From: Sipunculus nudus
Taxonomy: Eukaryota; Annelida; Sipuncula; Golfingiida; Sipunculidae
Direction: 5' to 3'
DNA length: 64,000 nt
Assembly: GCA_026874595.1 (NCBI GenBank)
Contig: CM049312.1
Span: 51,217,429-51,281,428, forward strand
The notes beneath the pieces are model-generated. The model was given only the letters and a program-made list of their open reading frames with translations. It had not been told where the DNA came from and did no database searches. Of the stretch, positions 46,490-59,609 are shown in pieces. The translations under genes and the position numbers were made by a program. Each line of letters opens with the position of its first letter. Position 1 is the stretch's first letter.

Positions 46490-46985
46490 TTTACTCAGTG
46501 GAGGGGGATATAGTGATCAGCTCCTTTTGTTTGTCTGTCCGTCTGTCTAACCTTCCGTCCACAAACAATTTTCTGCGACACAATATTTCATTAAATTTTA
46601 CTCAGATCTAATTCATGTTGTAGTAGCAGGTGTATCTTTTGTGTCTCCAGAGTCAAACAGGTTTTGGTCACTTAAATGATTTTTGGATTTTTTATGAATT
46701 TTTTATACAAAATTTTTATGGCAAAATCCCTGCATATTTAATGTGGTCAGAGGCACAAGACCACAACTAACGACAAATATGATGGAATTCCTGCATATTT
46801 TATGAGGTCAGAGATCACCAGGGCCTTATCATACACAACGGGCGTATTATGCATGTTTGCAGTACTTATGATATGAATTGTTTTATACAAAATTTGTTCA
46901 TTTTGCATGTGACACTATTTCTCAAATAGTTTTACTTGGATCTACTTCTAATTATAATAGTGGATGTATCCTGTAAGTCACTTTC
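46490..46985 (+). mobile_element. Fragment of hairpin-type element (GGGGGATATAGTG start)
   Basis: GAGGGGGATATAGTGATCAG precedes TTTGTCTGTCCGTCTGTC, the usual start plus pyrimidine run. The body shares GCATATTTAATGTGGTCAGA and GGGCGTATTATGCATGTTTG with 40230-40310. The 3' end is not clear. Confidence 0.5.
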
Positions 46986-47730
46986 TGTGTTGGCAGCAGA
47001 TTAGGTACTCTGATTAAGCCTGCACAAAGTGTTTCTGGTCAGTTCTGTGACTGTGAGGGTGTGTGTGTGTGTGATGGGATGGTCTGTACACATTTCTCAC
47101 ATTCCCATTTGGCAGGGAATACAGTCCTTTGGACATTTTCTGGTTTGATGATTTGGATCTGTATATATTGTAACCCTGATAGAAAATGTTATCTGAACAT
47201 GACACACAAGTGATAGGACAGGTGATAGTATAAGATGATTTGCCATATCCATTATTATCATAATATAACTATTAAATTCCTTATTATCATGATATCATTA
47301 TATGCACCTTTCTCCTCCATTTTGGTTCACAGACATGCCCTTTATGATTTTTGTTTTAAAATAATGACAGCTGTAGGGTGGATCTGTGTTTAGAATTACT
47401 ATTTTTTTTCAAGAATAACATATTTTAATTACTGGCTAACATTTTAGTGCCTGTGTGTAAGGATTAAATAATTTCTAAAATTAACAAAATAAGCTAAAAA
47501 AAAGTGGTAGGTGTATGCAGAGTATGATTTTGACAAAATCACCAGTATAAACACTTCATGTTCTGCTCATACCTTCCACTATTTGTTTGTTATATAAATA
47601 ATAATTTTGTTGTTGCTCATGTTATTATTTTTCCCTGTCCTTCTCATTCTGACTCCTTTTGAAAGCACTTGCCCATTGCTGTGTTAGGTTAGCATTTGGT
47701 CATTAAAAATAGATGAAAATGTCCGCTTAC
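46986..47730. other. No gene recognised; short (GT)n
   Basis: A GTGTGTGTGTGTGT tract lies at about 47059-47074. Otherwise AT-rich DNA, possibly intron downstream of the minus-strand exon. Confidence 0.4.
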
Positions 47731-48034
47731 AGTTTTACAGTAGCATGAACTATAAAGATTGTATTGATAATTCTTATAACATTGTTTGACTGCAGTTGAT
47801 GAGAGTTTGTCACATGTAAGGTTATCACCAAAGTCTTTATCAGTTCTGCTGATATCCTCACAAGTAGGGTAAATACCACTTGAGCCACCATCAACCTGTT
47901 TACTCTCTTCTTTCTTACACACCCTGTGGGCTAAGTGAGGGTCACAGCAGGTTCCTGTTCCCCTACAGCTAGCTGGTTGTTGTATAAAGTATGACTGGCC
48001 TGGAGCTTGCATCTTGCACCAGACACAGGCAGAT
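47731..48034 (-). CDS. Probable exon of a Cys-rich, likely secreted protein
   Basis: Read on the minus strand, ATTGATGACATTCACAG is followed at 48034 by an open segment of 304 bp. It ends at 47731 in AAAACT|GTAAGC, a good donor. The reading enters with one leftover base and then runs 101 codons (phase 0 exit). The translation starts SACVWCKMQAPGQSYFIQQP and has 11 cysteines, including CVWC, TCC and CYC patterns, with acidic/basic linkers between; the last part is CDKLSSTAVKQCYKNY. Paired cysteines and ordinary codon use argue for coding. The C-x2-C and terminal C-rich spacing fits an extracellular disulphide-rich domain, but I do not recognise the family. The strand is opposite to the exon at 63730, so it would belong to a separate, perhaps nested gene. 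The weak polypyrimidine tract is the main doubt. Confidence 0.5.
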
Positions 48035-49257
48035 CTGTGAATGTCATCAATATGGCATGCCATTATGATATATGGACATCACTTAACAGATTTACATGGA
48101 GCAGGGCATGTTTGATTGTCAGGCCATTGTTTTGTGGTACACAGTGACTGGGCTCACTCGCTGCCATCTAGATTTATGTATTCATTAACTGTTCTGTTGT
48201 TGGAAGAAATGGCTGATGGGGACACTATAAGGTACCGGCTCATATTATAGAGATGTAATTACTCGCCAGCTGTCAGTGGATGATAGGCTAGTCACCAGAA
48301 ACAACTCAATGATATTCACATGATAAACATGTCTCTCTGACAAAGAGTCATTTAGTTTCATTCATGTGAATTTTTTATATCACACTTACTAATTAGTATA
48401 GGAGTAAATCTGAATGATTGACAATTAGAGGAGGTCAATTACGGAAAGCTGAAGCAGTCATCAGGGTTTTTTGATTGACATAGCTAGAAATAATAGAGAC
48501 ATAAAATATGATTGAGATTTAGATCTTGTTGATGTCATCATCATGACAGATAACGATGCTGCAGCACCACACAGTGTAAAACATGGTACACCTGGAAATG
48601 TGCAGCAAGACTAATTAGTTCAATACACTGGCTTCAACGTACTTCTTATTTTATTTTTACCTAAAAAGAAAATAAGAGATCCTGACATTCTCCTTTTTCT
48701 CAGTGAAGCAGTTCTCACTCTTCCTGGGAAGGATACAAAATTTCCCAAATTTTCATTCTTCCATCCACATTCACATTTGATGCTGTAGCATGAACAAGTC
48801 GTGAACAAGTCAAGTTTAGTTACCTAGTTCTTATAGGTAAGCTGTCAATATAAAGTATGTGTTTTACAGTTGTGTAGACAGTACTATAAATCCTCGCTGT
48901 ATTTCACTGACTGGTCTCACTGGGTCATGGCACCTTGCATGTTAAGAATATCAAACAGTTACTTCAGACTGTGGTAAACAGGACAAGCTGACACTCAACA
49001 TAGAACTTTAACCAATAATGAAAATACAGGAAAACACTTATTAATGTGTGGACCATTAATTACTTGTACAGAATATTTGTAGAAATTTCATCCCTTGAGA
49101 ATGAACATTGTTTATGAGTGCCACTCTGTCACCTTGCATGGTTACCTTTCATGAAGTTTGTGTTTAACACCATCATATACAGTTACAGTTTATAAAAAAT
49201 TGCCCATTCTGGCAGCTCATACTGAGTATAGTTGAGGGATTCTTTTTATTTGCTAGA
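48035..49257. other. Possible intron of the minus-strand gene
   Basis: No repeats recognised. If both minus-strand candidates are real this would be the intron between them; no further exon was identified. Confidence 0.3.
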
Positions 49258-49572
49258 TTACATAGTTTTACAGTGGTAGCCCTGCTTGTGTTCTGTGGAG
49301 GTGACTACGTGTAAGTCTTGGTATGTCCAGTATGGCAACTTCACATTGACAGGTAGATTCAGGAATAAGAGATAATGTTTACAGGAGCAGCAACAAATCT
49401 GCTTGTGCTTATTTGGTTTGAGACTCTTCAAAAGGTCTATGAATGATCCCTCCTCCTCTCCCCAAGTCCCAAGGTTATTAATTGGATCTCCCTGGCCGGG
49501 TGACAGGTTAACAGGACTGCCAATGAAAGGTGGGTCTGTGAGCACCCTTGTTTCACAGCAGGTGAGGCTCAT
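49258..49572 (-). CDS. Possible minus-strand exon, weak
   Basis: An open frame of 104 codons ends at a TAA at 49258-49260, followed 7 bases later by AATAAA (plus-strand 49245-49250). The translation includes DPPFIGSPVNLSPGQGDPIN, LGTWGEEEGSFIDLLKSL and CCCSC, which look more protein-like than neighbouring frames. A possible acceptor is GGTGCTCACAG inside the frame. The AATAAA is unusually near the stop. It lies upstream of the 47731-48034 exon in gene direction, so if it is terminal the two belong to different genes. Its end shares the 11-mer ACTGTAAAACT with that exon's end. Confidence 0.25.
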   Translation of the reverse strand: MSLTCCETRVLTDPPFIGSPVNLSPGQGDPINNLGTWGEEEGSFIDLLKSLKPNKHKQICCCSCKHYLLFLNLPVNVKLPYWTYQDLHVVTSTEHKQGYHCKTM

Positions 49573-49744
49573 TAAAGCAATGCGATTTTTTTCTGGTGCA
49601 CCATTTCATGTCTGATTGCCAGCAGGTGGCTGACACAGAGCTGCCCTCTAACAGCCACCCTCCACACTATGTTTTGCTTATTGATCCTGTGGATGGTGCT
49701 TAAGAGGACCTGATTGGCAGATGGGATGTGTTATGGGTTTTTGT

Positions 49745-49905
49745 TGTTTTGGGTGATCATTCACATTCGCTGACTCTGTGCTAGGTAAAAGGTGGGAGTT
49801 CATATTTGCTGACTCTGTGCTAGGTATAAGGTGGGAGTTCACATTTGCTGACTCTGTGCTATGTAAAAGGTAGGAGTTCACATTCACTGATTTGTGCTAG
49901 GTATA
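49745..49905 (+). repeat. 39-bp tandem repeat, about four copies
   Basis: The unit is built on TTGCTGACTCTGTGCTAGGT with AAAAGGTGGGAGTTCACAT. Spacing is 39 bp, so the minus-strand frame through it is periodic; there is no other sign of coding. Confidence 0.92.
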
Positions 49906-50344
49906 TGGTTGGTTTTGGAGGCACTTGAGGTGCAGTCCGGACAGATATGTACTTGCCTCTTTGCAAATATGATATGAGCCCTGAGAGACAATTTGGTACT
50001 AAAATTCTGGTGTTCTTTCCTGTGACATGATAGATATGACTCCCCAGCTCCAGTCTGTCCCTGAACAGAAATTTAAATGTAGAAGAGAGGGTGGAGAATG
50101 CTCTTGTCAGTTATGAATGATTGACAAGTGATGTACTAAGGGACAGCCCTGAATCAGGGTCAGTGGGTCTTGGGAAGGCTGTTGGAATTGTTGTCAGGAT
50201 GCCGCCAGTCTAGAGGCATTTAAAGTAACCCCCTCCCTTAGCACATGCCTGGGTGCACACACAAGCAAAGCACGCTCCCTGTCTGGGGTGGACTTGATTG
50301 TAAAGTTAATATTTAGCCAGCACAGCTGATGGACCCTGGTATTA
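49906..50344. other. No gene recognised
   Basis: Mixed-composition DNA without repeats or convincing frames. Confidence 0.45.
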
Positions 50345-50345
50345 T

Positions 50346-50580
50346 TAGCTCACTGACTGAAAGATTTTCATCTGTCTGTCTTCTTTCCTTTGAAAAATTA
50401 AGAAAATAATCCCTCTTTCCATTAAACACCCATCATTATACTAAGAGATGGTATAATATTGAGCAAAATCACTCGTGTTATATTATTGTCATAAATATAT
50501 CTCCATGTATTTCTGATCTGCTTGTTAGAAATCAGATCAATATTTGGTCATTTGAAGAATTTACAGACATTATGTGCTTA
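50346..50580 (+). mobile_element. Decayed 5' part of a TAGCTCAG-type element
   Basis: TTAGCTCACTGACTGAAAGA, then TCATCTGTCTGTCTTC, then the TTTGAAAAATTAAGAAAATA and CATAAATATATCTCCATGTA modules follow the family order. No 3' end was found. Confidence 0.45.
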
Positions 50581-53395
50581 GTCATCGGGGCTCTCATCAG
50601 GATCTTTCACAGGGTATAGCAGCAGTTAAACAGCATGGCAAAGGGGGACTGTTAGCCATCAAGGATCCCAAATGACAACAGAGGGCTATTTAAGAACATT
50701 TAAGAGTGCTATTTAAGAAGGATAATTGGGTAGTTAAAACAATATTTTTCAATACAATTACTTAAGTAATAGGTCAAATATCATTGAATTGTCAGCTTGA
50801 TCCGGGCCATTGTTCTTTGGGTTTCATTTCTAAAATGTCCCTTGCCTTGGATTCACTCATTTGTCAGAAATGTTTCATTGTGAAAATTTCCAAATTTCAC
50901 ATGATGAGTAAGGGCAGATAAATAGTGGCAGGTGACAATGGAAACTTTATCTTTTTATGTTGCTGATGATTTTTCCCACACATTTAAAGGAATATGAGTA
51001 TTAAATATATGTGCTTGTAACTTTCTAAATTAAAGCTTCAAGAAGTCACGGTGACCAGTAATGGTAACAAGAGGGAATTATATTCCCATCATTCTCCTGA
51101 AAACCAATATGAAAGACCTGTAAATTTTATTACAGGTAGTTACATTTTACAAAAGGTTTGAAATATGGGCCACTCTGTAAATAACAAACGGGTACACACT
51201 TCTATTTTAACGTTCTAGTTTTGTTAGAAATTGATTAACAGTTTATTTGCATAAGGTTAACTGTCATGGCTGTGGCAGTTGGTGGAAAGAAGCCCTGTTC
51301 AGCAGCTCCAGAAAGGGATCCAACCAGAGATTTGTCAAACTACTTCATTCTGTGCATGCAGTTTCATTCATGTGATTTTATGGTGGGAAATATTGTACCA
51401 CAAGTGTACGTCAGTTTCAGTGCTGCCAAAGGCAATGTTATTAGCAGATATTCAGCGATAATCTGTTAACTTTAAGATATGTTATATCTGAGTTTTACAA
51501 AATTTGCACTATTTGCATTCAAAACCAGGTGATTGACACTTCAGGAAAACTTTTCATCTCTTATAATCATTAAAAATTCAGAATGGTATAATTCATGGCT
51601 TGACAGGTGCAGGTGTATGATACCAAAATCCTTGCTCAGCGGGTTTTATTTTACAGGGGAAACTTGTAAGGGCCAAAATTTATGTGAATTTGTTTTAATT
51701 TATTTAATATGTTCAACTATAAATAAATTCAAGTCAAAGCCCACTTTTGGATTGCTCATTACCATACAGTCAGGAATATAAGAAATGAATTACAAATATT
51801 CTCACATCAGGGCCTTTAGATGATGGCAATCTGGGGCTTGTTGCCTTCATAACTTGTTTAAAACTGGCTTGCCTGTGTCACATGATCATAACAGTTTGTT
51901 GGTCACATGACATGATTAGGTGTGGAGGCCTGATTTCCATTGATTCATGGATCTTTCTTCTCCAGGGGTTACTTCATGTCCTGAGATTTTAATTTTGTCC
52001 CAGGTAAATGTCTCTTGACAGTGTGTGCCCTATGCTGTCATCGTCTCAAGGTGCATGTTGGTACTTTCCTTGACCCTGTTGCTCAGGGTCCTTGCTTTTT
52101 CACCTATTTACAGTTAACTACATTCATTACTTTGTATTTCTTGTATGAATTTGGTTTACTACACCTTCTGTATTATTGTTGGGTATTTAGGATGTACCAG
52201 TTCAAATCTTAACAGTTTATGATACACATGAAAACAATGTTTCTTGAAAATCTGTTTTAAGTTGTTGTGAAGTGCCTTTGATATAAGGTAGTTGGATTGA
52301 GGTATGTTCACCACATTAATTATTGGTTGTTCTGGTGCTTGGTTTATTTACATGTTTGGGGTCTCCAACATCCAGCAAGGTTCATCCTTAGCTTTAAATG
52401 CCTGTTGTAAGAGCTCAGCTTGTTTATCCTTCTCATGTTTGGCTCTGTTTGTAGAACTGTTTGAGTGCCTCATCACAAGCTGAGAGATAGAAAAAAGCTC
52501 CTGTCATTCATTTTAATATGACAGAGTCAGGAAAACTTCCATTCTACAAAGGTAATAAGTGAATATCAAAGTACAGTCTCATATCACAGATGATCTCAGT
52601 CTCATTGAGTTTACACTTTGCCTTCCTGGTCTTTCGGGCCTGTTCATTCTTGTAGCTATCTGTGCCCCCTTGGGAGAAAAACAACCAAGCAGCCATCTAG
52701 AAAGCTACTGTGGAAGGGGTTTTGTTAGCAGGGTTTTAATTTTTGTGCTTTTAGCAGAGCTACTTTTGCGCTAAATTAAGATTATGCGTTATTTTGATGC
52801 AATGGTTTGCTGCTTGGAAGACTGTAGCATTCTCAACTGACACATAGTCACGTTGGTCCGGTAATCCCTCCATGCCAGGTAGCTCGATTTGAGGCTCCTT
52901 CAACCGGGATGTTAGAGTAGTCATGTTGCTAGTAATAAGCTTTCATAGCAAGTTATATCTTAGCTGAAAACCAGTCCAGTTAATAGTGATTTGTAGAAAC
53001 AACTGTGAAACAAATAGCCTTTGAAAATATTTAGAATAACCTTCCAAATGGCTATGGAGTATGACAGAGCTGAGAGCCTCCCACGATTGTTGTAAGCTCT
53101 GTTTTTCACACACAGCAGGTAGCTTCTAGTTAATAATCACACTTGTTGTTGTTGAGAAATTCTACAACCTACTCAGATGTCAAACAATTTGGCTGTGTGC
53201 AGTACCATTGCATCATCAAACGTAATTGGTCCCGATCACAGTACTAAAAAAGGTCTGCAAACCTGTCTTTTATATAATGGCTTAAATATTTTAATAATTG
53301 GATACAAGATGAATTATCTACACAGACTGATTTGAGCAGTAATTAGAAATGTGCTACTGCTGTATAATGGAAAAAGCGCGAAAATGCAAATACAC
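50581..53395. other. No gene recognised
   Basis: Long stretch without repeats that I can identify. Short plus-strand frames at 51266-51469, 51533-51781, 52015-52212 and 52559-52774 have no exon borders or motifs that would support them. Confidence 0.4.
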
Positions 53396-53397
53396 AC

Positions 53398-54592
53398 AAA
53401 TTAACCACTTCTACAGTATTTATTTTTCAACCATTGCCTATTAACCACTTCCACAGTATTTGTTTTACAACCACTGCCTATTGTGAAGTTTTCAACATAC
53501 TTTATTAGAGATGTTTTACAACAATTGCCTATTCATGAACCACCTTTACAGTATTTGTTTTACAACCATTGCCTATAACCACTTCCACAGTATTTGTTTT
53601 ACAACCATTGCCTATTAACCACTTCCACATTATTTGTTTTACAACCAGTGCCTATTAACCACTTCCACAGTATTTGTTTTACAACCATTGCCTATAACCA
53701 CTTCCACAGTATTTTGTTTTACAACCATTGCCTATAACCACTTCCACACTATTTGTTTTACAACCATTGCCTATAACCACTTCCACAGTATTTGTTTTAC
53801 AACCATTGCCTAATAACCACTTCCACAGTATTTTGTTTTACAACCATTGCCTGTAACCACTTCCACAGTATTTGTTTTACAACCATTGCCTATAACCATT
53901 TCCACAGTATTTGTTTTACAACCATTGCCTATTAACCACTTCCACAGTATTTTGTTTTACAACCATTGCCTATTACCACTTCCACAGTATTTGTTTTACA
54001 ACCATTGCCTATAACCACTTCCACACTATTTGTTTTACAATAATTGCCTATTCATGAACCACTTCCACAGTATTTGTTTTACAACCATTGCCTATAACCA
54101 CTTCCACAGTATTTGTTTTACAACCATTGCCTATTAACCACTTCCACAGTATTTTGTTTTACAACCATTGCCTATAACCACTTCCACAGTATTTGTTTTA
54201 CAACCATTGCCTATAAGCACTTCCACACTATTTGTTTTACAATAATTGCCTATTCATGAACCACTTCCACAGTATTTGTTTTACAACCATTGCCTTTAAC
54301 CACTTCCGCACTATTTGTTTTACAACAATTGCCTATTCATGAACCACTTCCACAGTATTTGTTTTACAACCATTGCCTATAACCACTTCCTCACTATTTG
54401 TTTTACAACAATTTCCTATTCATGAACCACTTCCACAGTATTTGTTTTACAACCATTGCCTATAACCACTTCCACAGTATTTTGTTTTAAAACCATTGCC
54501 TATTAACCACTTCCACAGTATTTGTTTTACAATAATTGCCTATTAACCACTTCCACACTATTTGTTTTACAACCACTGCCTACTGTGAAGTT
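53398..54592 (+). repeat. 39-41-bp minisatellite, about 30 units
   Basis: The unit is AACCACTTCCACAGTATTTG followed by TTTTACAACCATTGCCTAT. Length variants arise from ATT/TTT insertions and from a TATTCATGAACC form that recurs in the right third. Near both ends the array meets the same non-unit segment beginning GTGAAGTTTTCAACATACTT (53483 and 54594). Confidence 0.97.
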
Positions 54593-54619
54593 TTCAACAT
54601 ACTTAATTAGAGATATTTA

Positions 54620-55375
54620 AGATATGTTTGATTATATTCAATATTCTCTTTACAGTTTGCTCTTGGGCAGATGACTGTTTAATAATGAAGGAATCCATTT
54701 ACCTTTAGTTACATTTTTGGTCTTCCTGAATTATGTTTCACTGGAAGCTGCCAACATCTTTGACTGTTAAAACAATAAGAGGGCAAGATCATCATTGTCT
54801 AAGTCCCTCATTAATAAACATGTCAGTCACATAAATACTTTATGATAAATTATTTTTTTTTTTTATGACTATATTTCTTTTTTGGTAAGATGGGTTTTGG
54901 CATTCTGTGTTTCGGCTTTTCATCACCAGCCAGAGCTAGGAGAGTCATTATATGGCAATTCTAGGAAAATATGTCTCAGGAAATAGTCATGTTTTTGGAA
55001 GGAAATAAAGTCACAGAAAAACAGTCACTTTTGTTGGAAAACATGTCATAGGTTTGTGTAGATAAAATGTCACAATAAATAATGTCACAATTTGTAGTAG
55101 AGAAAAAAGACACAAATTTAACATAAAATAATACCACTCATATTATCATTTTAAATATTTTTTGCAGCTTAAGTAAACAAGGTCACCGCTAGTTTTAACA
55201 AATAGTTTCATTTATTTTAAATGCTTAATTTATTATTTCATTACTGTTTTAGCTTGTTTTAAGTTGACAGCTTTTGAGAATACCATGTTAATTTTGTTGA
55301 TTTGTGCTATAGTTTTGTTGTGACCTTAAATATTAAAAACTTGGCATATCACAGTAAAAATTTAAGGGTATTTTA
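54620..55375. other. No gene recognised
   Basis: AT-rich DNA with a series of short 'AGTCATGTTTTTGG...' and 'AAAATGTCACAA' phrases around 54970-55110 that weakly resemble one another. Confidence 0.4.
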
Positions 55376-55378
55376 ATT

Positions 55379-56049
55379 GTATCCGGGGGATACTATGTTT
55401 CCATGCCAGTCTCGCCGCCGCCGCATATAAATCATGTTTGCATGATAACTCAAAAAATATTTCACAGATCTTTACCAAACGTGGTATATGTATAGATATG
55501 GGTGAGAGGACGACGCCTATTTGAAATGAGGTCATGACCTTTACTAGGAGAGTGTCCTTGACCTTGAATAGGTCCAATTTTTTGGAAAATCACACAAATT
55601 CTTGAAATACAAGAAATACAAGAAATCTTGCATGAATTGATCTCAAAATCCAGTTGATCGAAGATCATGGATAGGGTTGTCATTTTCCAGAAACTGGTGG
55701 CGCCACCTATTATTCTTTACTTGTTTTTGTGCCTTTTAACACCCCAAAAATTACCACTTGACAGTACTATAAGCATTATAGGTCAAAAAATAATTGACAG
55801 ATTTCTTTTATATTATGCATATACATAGATATGGGTTATGGGATGATGTTTATTTAAATTGGGGTCATGACCTTTCCTATGAGAATGGCCTTGACCTTGA
55901 ATATTGCCATATTTGGTGAAATTTACACAAAATCTTTAATATCTCAGTAAGGGATGTATGGAATGATCCAAAAATCAAATTGACCGAAGATCTTGGACAG
56001 CTTTGTCTTTTACAGAAGACAGGTGGCACCACCTTGTGTTGTTTTCTTG
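55379..56049 (+). mobile_element. Short GGATAC-family hairpin element
   Basis: A perfect hairpin GTATCC-GGG-GGATAC (55379-55393) is followed by TATG and GCCGCCGCC. The body has two related blocks: ATATTTCACAGATCTTTACC / GATATGGGTGAGAGGACGAC, and a later GATATGGGTTATGGGATGAT. Each is followed by a TGGTGGCGCCACC or GGTGGCACCACC motif. It ends TTTTCTTG-TT. The body modules link it to 7316-9038 and 26840-27348. Confidence 0.65.
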
Positions 56050-59000
56050 TTAAAATGATGTTAACGCAATAACTTTGTAAGAGTTTGAAGTACAGTCACC
56101 AAACCCACATTATTTCCTGGGACTTTTTACCCTACATAAACTGTGGCTTTATTTCCTACCCAAATTTGTGACTCTTGTTCTTTCGTTTTATTTCCTACAT
56201 AATTGTGACTATTATTTCACGTGACTTTTTTCCTGAGACACTCTTTCCTGTCACCTATTTAGCAGCCTCTGTGAAGCTCTTGGCTGCTTGTTAATTCATT
56301 AACTGCAGATTAACTGTGCTTCATTTACGCAATATCACCATGTAAGCACTTCTAATCCTACCAATCTAAATGAACAAGCAGGTTATGATTGTGGACCTAC
56401 TGGGCCTGTAAGCTGCTAGATGACCCGGCAGCTTAATGCTCATGTTTTGAACATATTGATGTGGAATTGGACCCCTATAGGTTTGCTGGCTATTATCAGT
56501 AAGGGTTTCTAACGGGAGAGTGGGGAGCATCTGGTTCGGCCACTTTGACGAAGCCGAAGCGTTGCTACAGACTACCATTGAAGATCAATACCTGCCTGCA
56601 CCATGGACTGGGGCAGTGCTGGATGGTTGCTGGTGCAGCTTCCAGTCATTTCTGAGGCTGTGCACTGGCACAAATAATCTTTGTTTGACAACTGACAAAA
56701 AAATGTCGGAAAATGTGATGCTTAGATCGCAGTTCAAAGAGCTATGTAGGAATCCTGGAGTATCCTTGTGTCCATGGGCAGGTAATCAAGCCGACTATTG
56801 AGGTAGCGATGATGGAAGCATCCTGTCTACATTAGCGTGTGTAATCTGATTCAATAAAGAGCTTTTTACTGTCACAGTGTCTCTGGAGTATTTGTAACCA
56901 ATCGGATTGTGGATAAATTCTCTTTTTATGATTGATTCTTTTCAGTAGCAACCACTTCACAAATCTTGATGGTAATATCTGCTATAAATGTCTTTTTCAT
57001 GTTTGTGTTCAAGACTATTATGCTCCAGTGACCGGGGGACATTGGATTTGTTTTGCTGAAGTAAATAGACGAATCTGAAGTAAAAACAGGGCATGTACCA
57101 GGACACATAATCCTTGTTTAAATGTGTTTTGTGACTGCATAAATGTTGTCATGTAGCAGTGAAAAGTACAAACTACAGCATACAAGAAACTCCACAGAAG
57201 ATATTTGCATTCATATAACATAGTTAAACAGTTGCTGAACAAATGTAGATGCACAAGTATTTTCTATGATCTCTCTGAAATGTGGATAACATGATGATAC
57301 AGGACTTCTTGGTTTGCTGGTAACAGTACAGTTTACATTATATTGGTGGTTTCATCACACCAAAGACTGGACACTGCCTTATAACATTTTTGTATTATGA
57401 TGATAGTTTATCATACCTTAGACTGGACACTGGCTCAATGATCCTATCATAGTGGAATTCTCCAGTCTCATTATTTACACTGTGTCTTTGCATTTTAAAT
57501 GAAAGATTCTGATTACTGTCAGTTGAAGTTATTGATATTGTACACTGAGATTTACAGAACTAACTGTATTGAATGACTGTGCCTTTGTCTTTACTGTGTG
57601 CAAATCATTTCATTCAGTGCAATTATAAAAAGATATATTTTTGGCATAATCAGTGGACTGTTTTGTAATTGGCTATTTGTTCCATATTTTATTTCTTCAG
57701 TGATATTACAAGGAGCCATAAATAGGTGGTTTTGCTGTTCATGTCCTGTGGTGGCCAGCAGGCAGTGCTGTTTGTAAAACCTGTTACTTGTATTAAGTAA
57801 ATGCTTGAATTAATAAAAAGATGGCCCATCTGGAGAAAATTTATTTAATATCCCAGTCTCCTCAGGACAGTGTATTAACCTGGTGGCCACTAGACTTGTC
57901 AGTCATTAGACTTGTCAGTACATTAACTCAGTGGTTCACTTCTTATCACAGCTCAACTGCTTAGGGTTTTGAATACAGCACTGGGAAGTCAAATGGCGGT
58001 GATGAAACACAGCAAGCTCCCCAGCTGCACAATAAACCCCAGGCGCTGAAACAATCGGTGACTGATATAATTCCAGTAGTTGGAGAATAAATGGGTTTAT
58101 GGTAAAACAGTCTGTTTTTAGCGGAGAAGATAAGCGTTGTGAATGATAGTGTGAAGCAGCACACCAGCTGTCTCCTCCAGCTTTATGTAGCAGTAGCGCC
58201 AGTCATGAGAGCCAGTCATTTTATTCATGCCTCCATATTTCATTCTTAACATGGCCTGGAACCTCTTCAGGTAAATGAAATCTGAATATACCGGTCCTGT
58301 TCATAACTTAGAGATTGGTTGTTGGTTTCTGGGAATATTTCAGAGCTACAGAATATAATGATATCAACTGACTGCAGTAAACTTGAATTTACCTTTCTGT
58401 TAGGTGCTTAAATTAAAATGATATTATAATATATATTAGGGATCAAGTTGGGCCCCAATTTTGCAATATTTGCTTGGAAATTCAAATAAAATCACAAGTA
58501 TTTTTGTGCGTAAGCACTTGAAAATCGCAAGGTAAACATAACTTTCCTTGCTGCAATTGTTTTCATGGGCCCTTGGAAAGTGCTGCTGGCGATTGTCAAG
58601 AGTCATGGTGGCCCTGCACCATTGATAATTAACAGCCGGTGTGCTGAATAACTCTACCAGTTTAAAATGTCACTTTATTGCAACATATATATTGTAGGTT
58701 TGCTAGATCCAGCTCGTTCCATAATCATTTAATTTGGCACATTTTGCCATCAGATGGTTGAGGCACCAGTGTGCATATATTATGAAAGCAGGATCCTGAG
58801 AGGACCAGCAGTCTGAACAATGAGGTGGAAATCTTTTATTAATTATTTAAAGGTTTTGTTGTTATTTGACTGCATTGTACTAGGGTCTTAATGTAAGTTT
58901 TGTCTTCAAAAAGAGTAAGTACTGTTAACTTAAATAATGCTTTAATGTCCCACTGAAGTTTAATTAGCCAGAGTAAAGGCTTGTTGGTTCTGCAATCATT

Positions 59001-59609
59001 TAATATGGCATGTTTTGCCTGTTGATGGTTTGGGCACCAGTTTGCATACATTGAAATTAGAAAGGACCCTGGATGGCAAGGCAGTCTGGACGTTGACGCA
59101 GGAGTTGTTGATTTAAATATTTTGTTAATATATAGATGTCGTATTGTCTAAGTAATAGTACCTTCGGTCCATAATATAATGTTTTGATGTCCCATTGAAG
59201 TTTAATGAACATGGGTAAAGGCGCAAGCTTCTCTGGCATTCACTCATATGTCTAAAATAAATTTTGTGGCCCTACTTGACTTTGTCATGGATGAGTCTTA
59301 ATGAACCAAAGAAAAAATTGTCAGCTATTAAAGGTACGGAATAAGCAAAGCCAAGCAACACACACAGTTGCAACTTGTTCATTTTCCCAAAACTGTTATG
59401 CCTGTATTTGGTTAGAAGTGTAACCACCCACAGCGGGGAAGAAGACTAGCAGTGAATGATTTATAATTAGATCCCTGTGATGGCACAATGTTTATAATGA
59501 GCAGACTAAAAAGAGAAAATGTGGACCAGAAACAGTGAATTAGTAAATGAAGTCAAACAATGTAACAGTAGCCTGAACCACATGACAGGACTGTCACTGT
59601 GACAAACAG
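56050..59609. other. No gene recognised
   Basis: No element match. Frames at 56520-56801 (plus) and 56366-56578, 57961-58164 (minus) were inspected and not accepted. Two paragraphs near 58680 and 58970 share weak similarity (TTGCxATCATTTAATxTGGC followed by a GATGGTTxxGGCACCAGTxTGCATA stretch, about 300 bp apart), suggesting an old local duplication. Confidence 0.4.

Noticed and set aside
56366-56801. Frames of 93 (plus) and 70 (minus) residues in GC-richer DNA
   Set aside because: They overlap on opposite strands, have no clear acceptor/donor pair, and show no recognisable motif.
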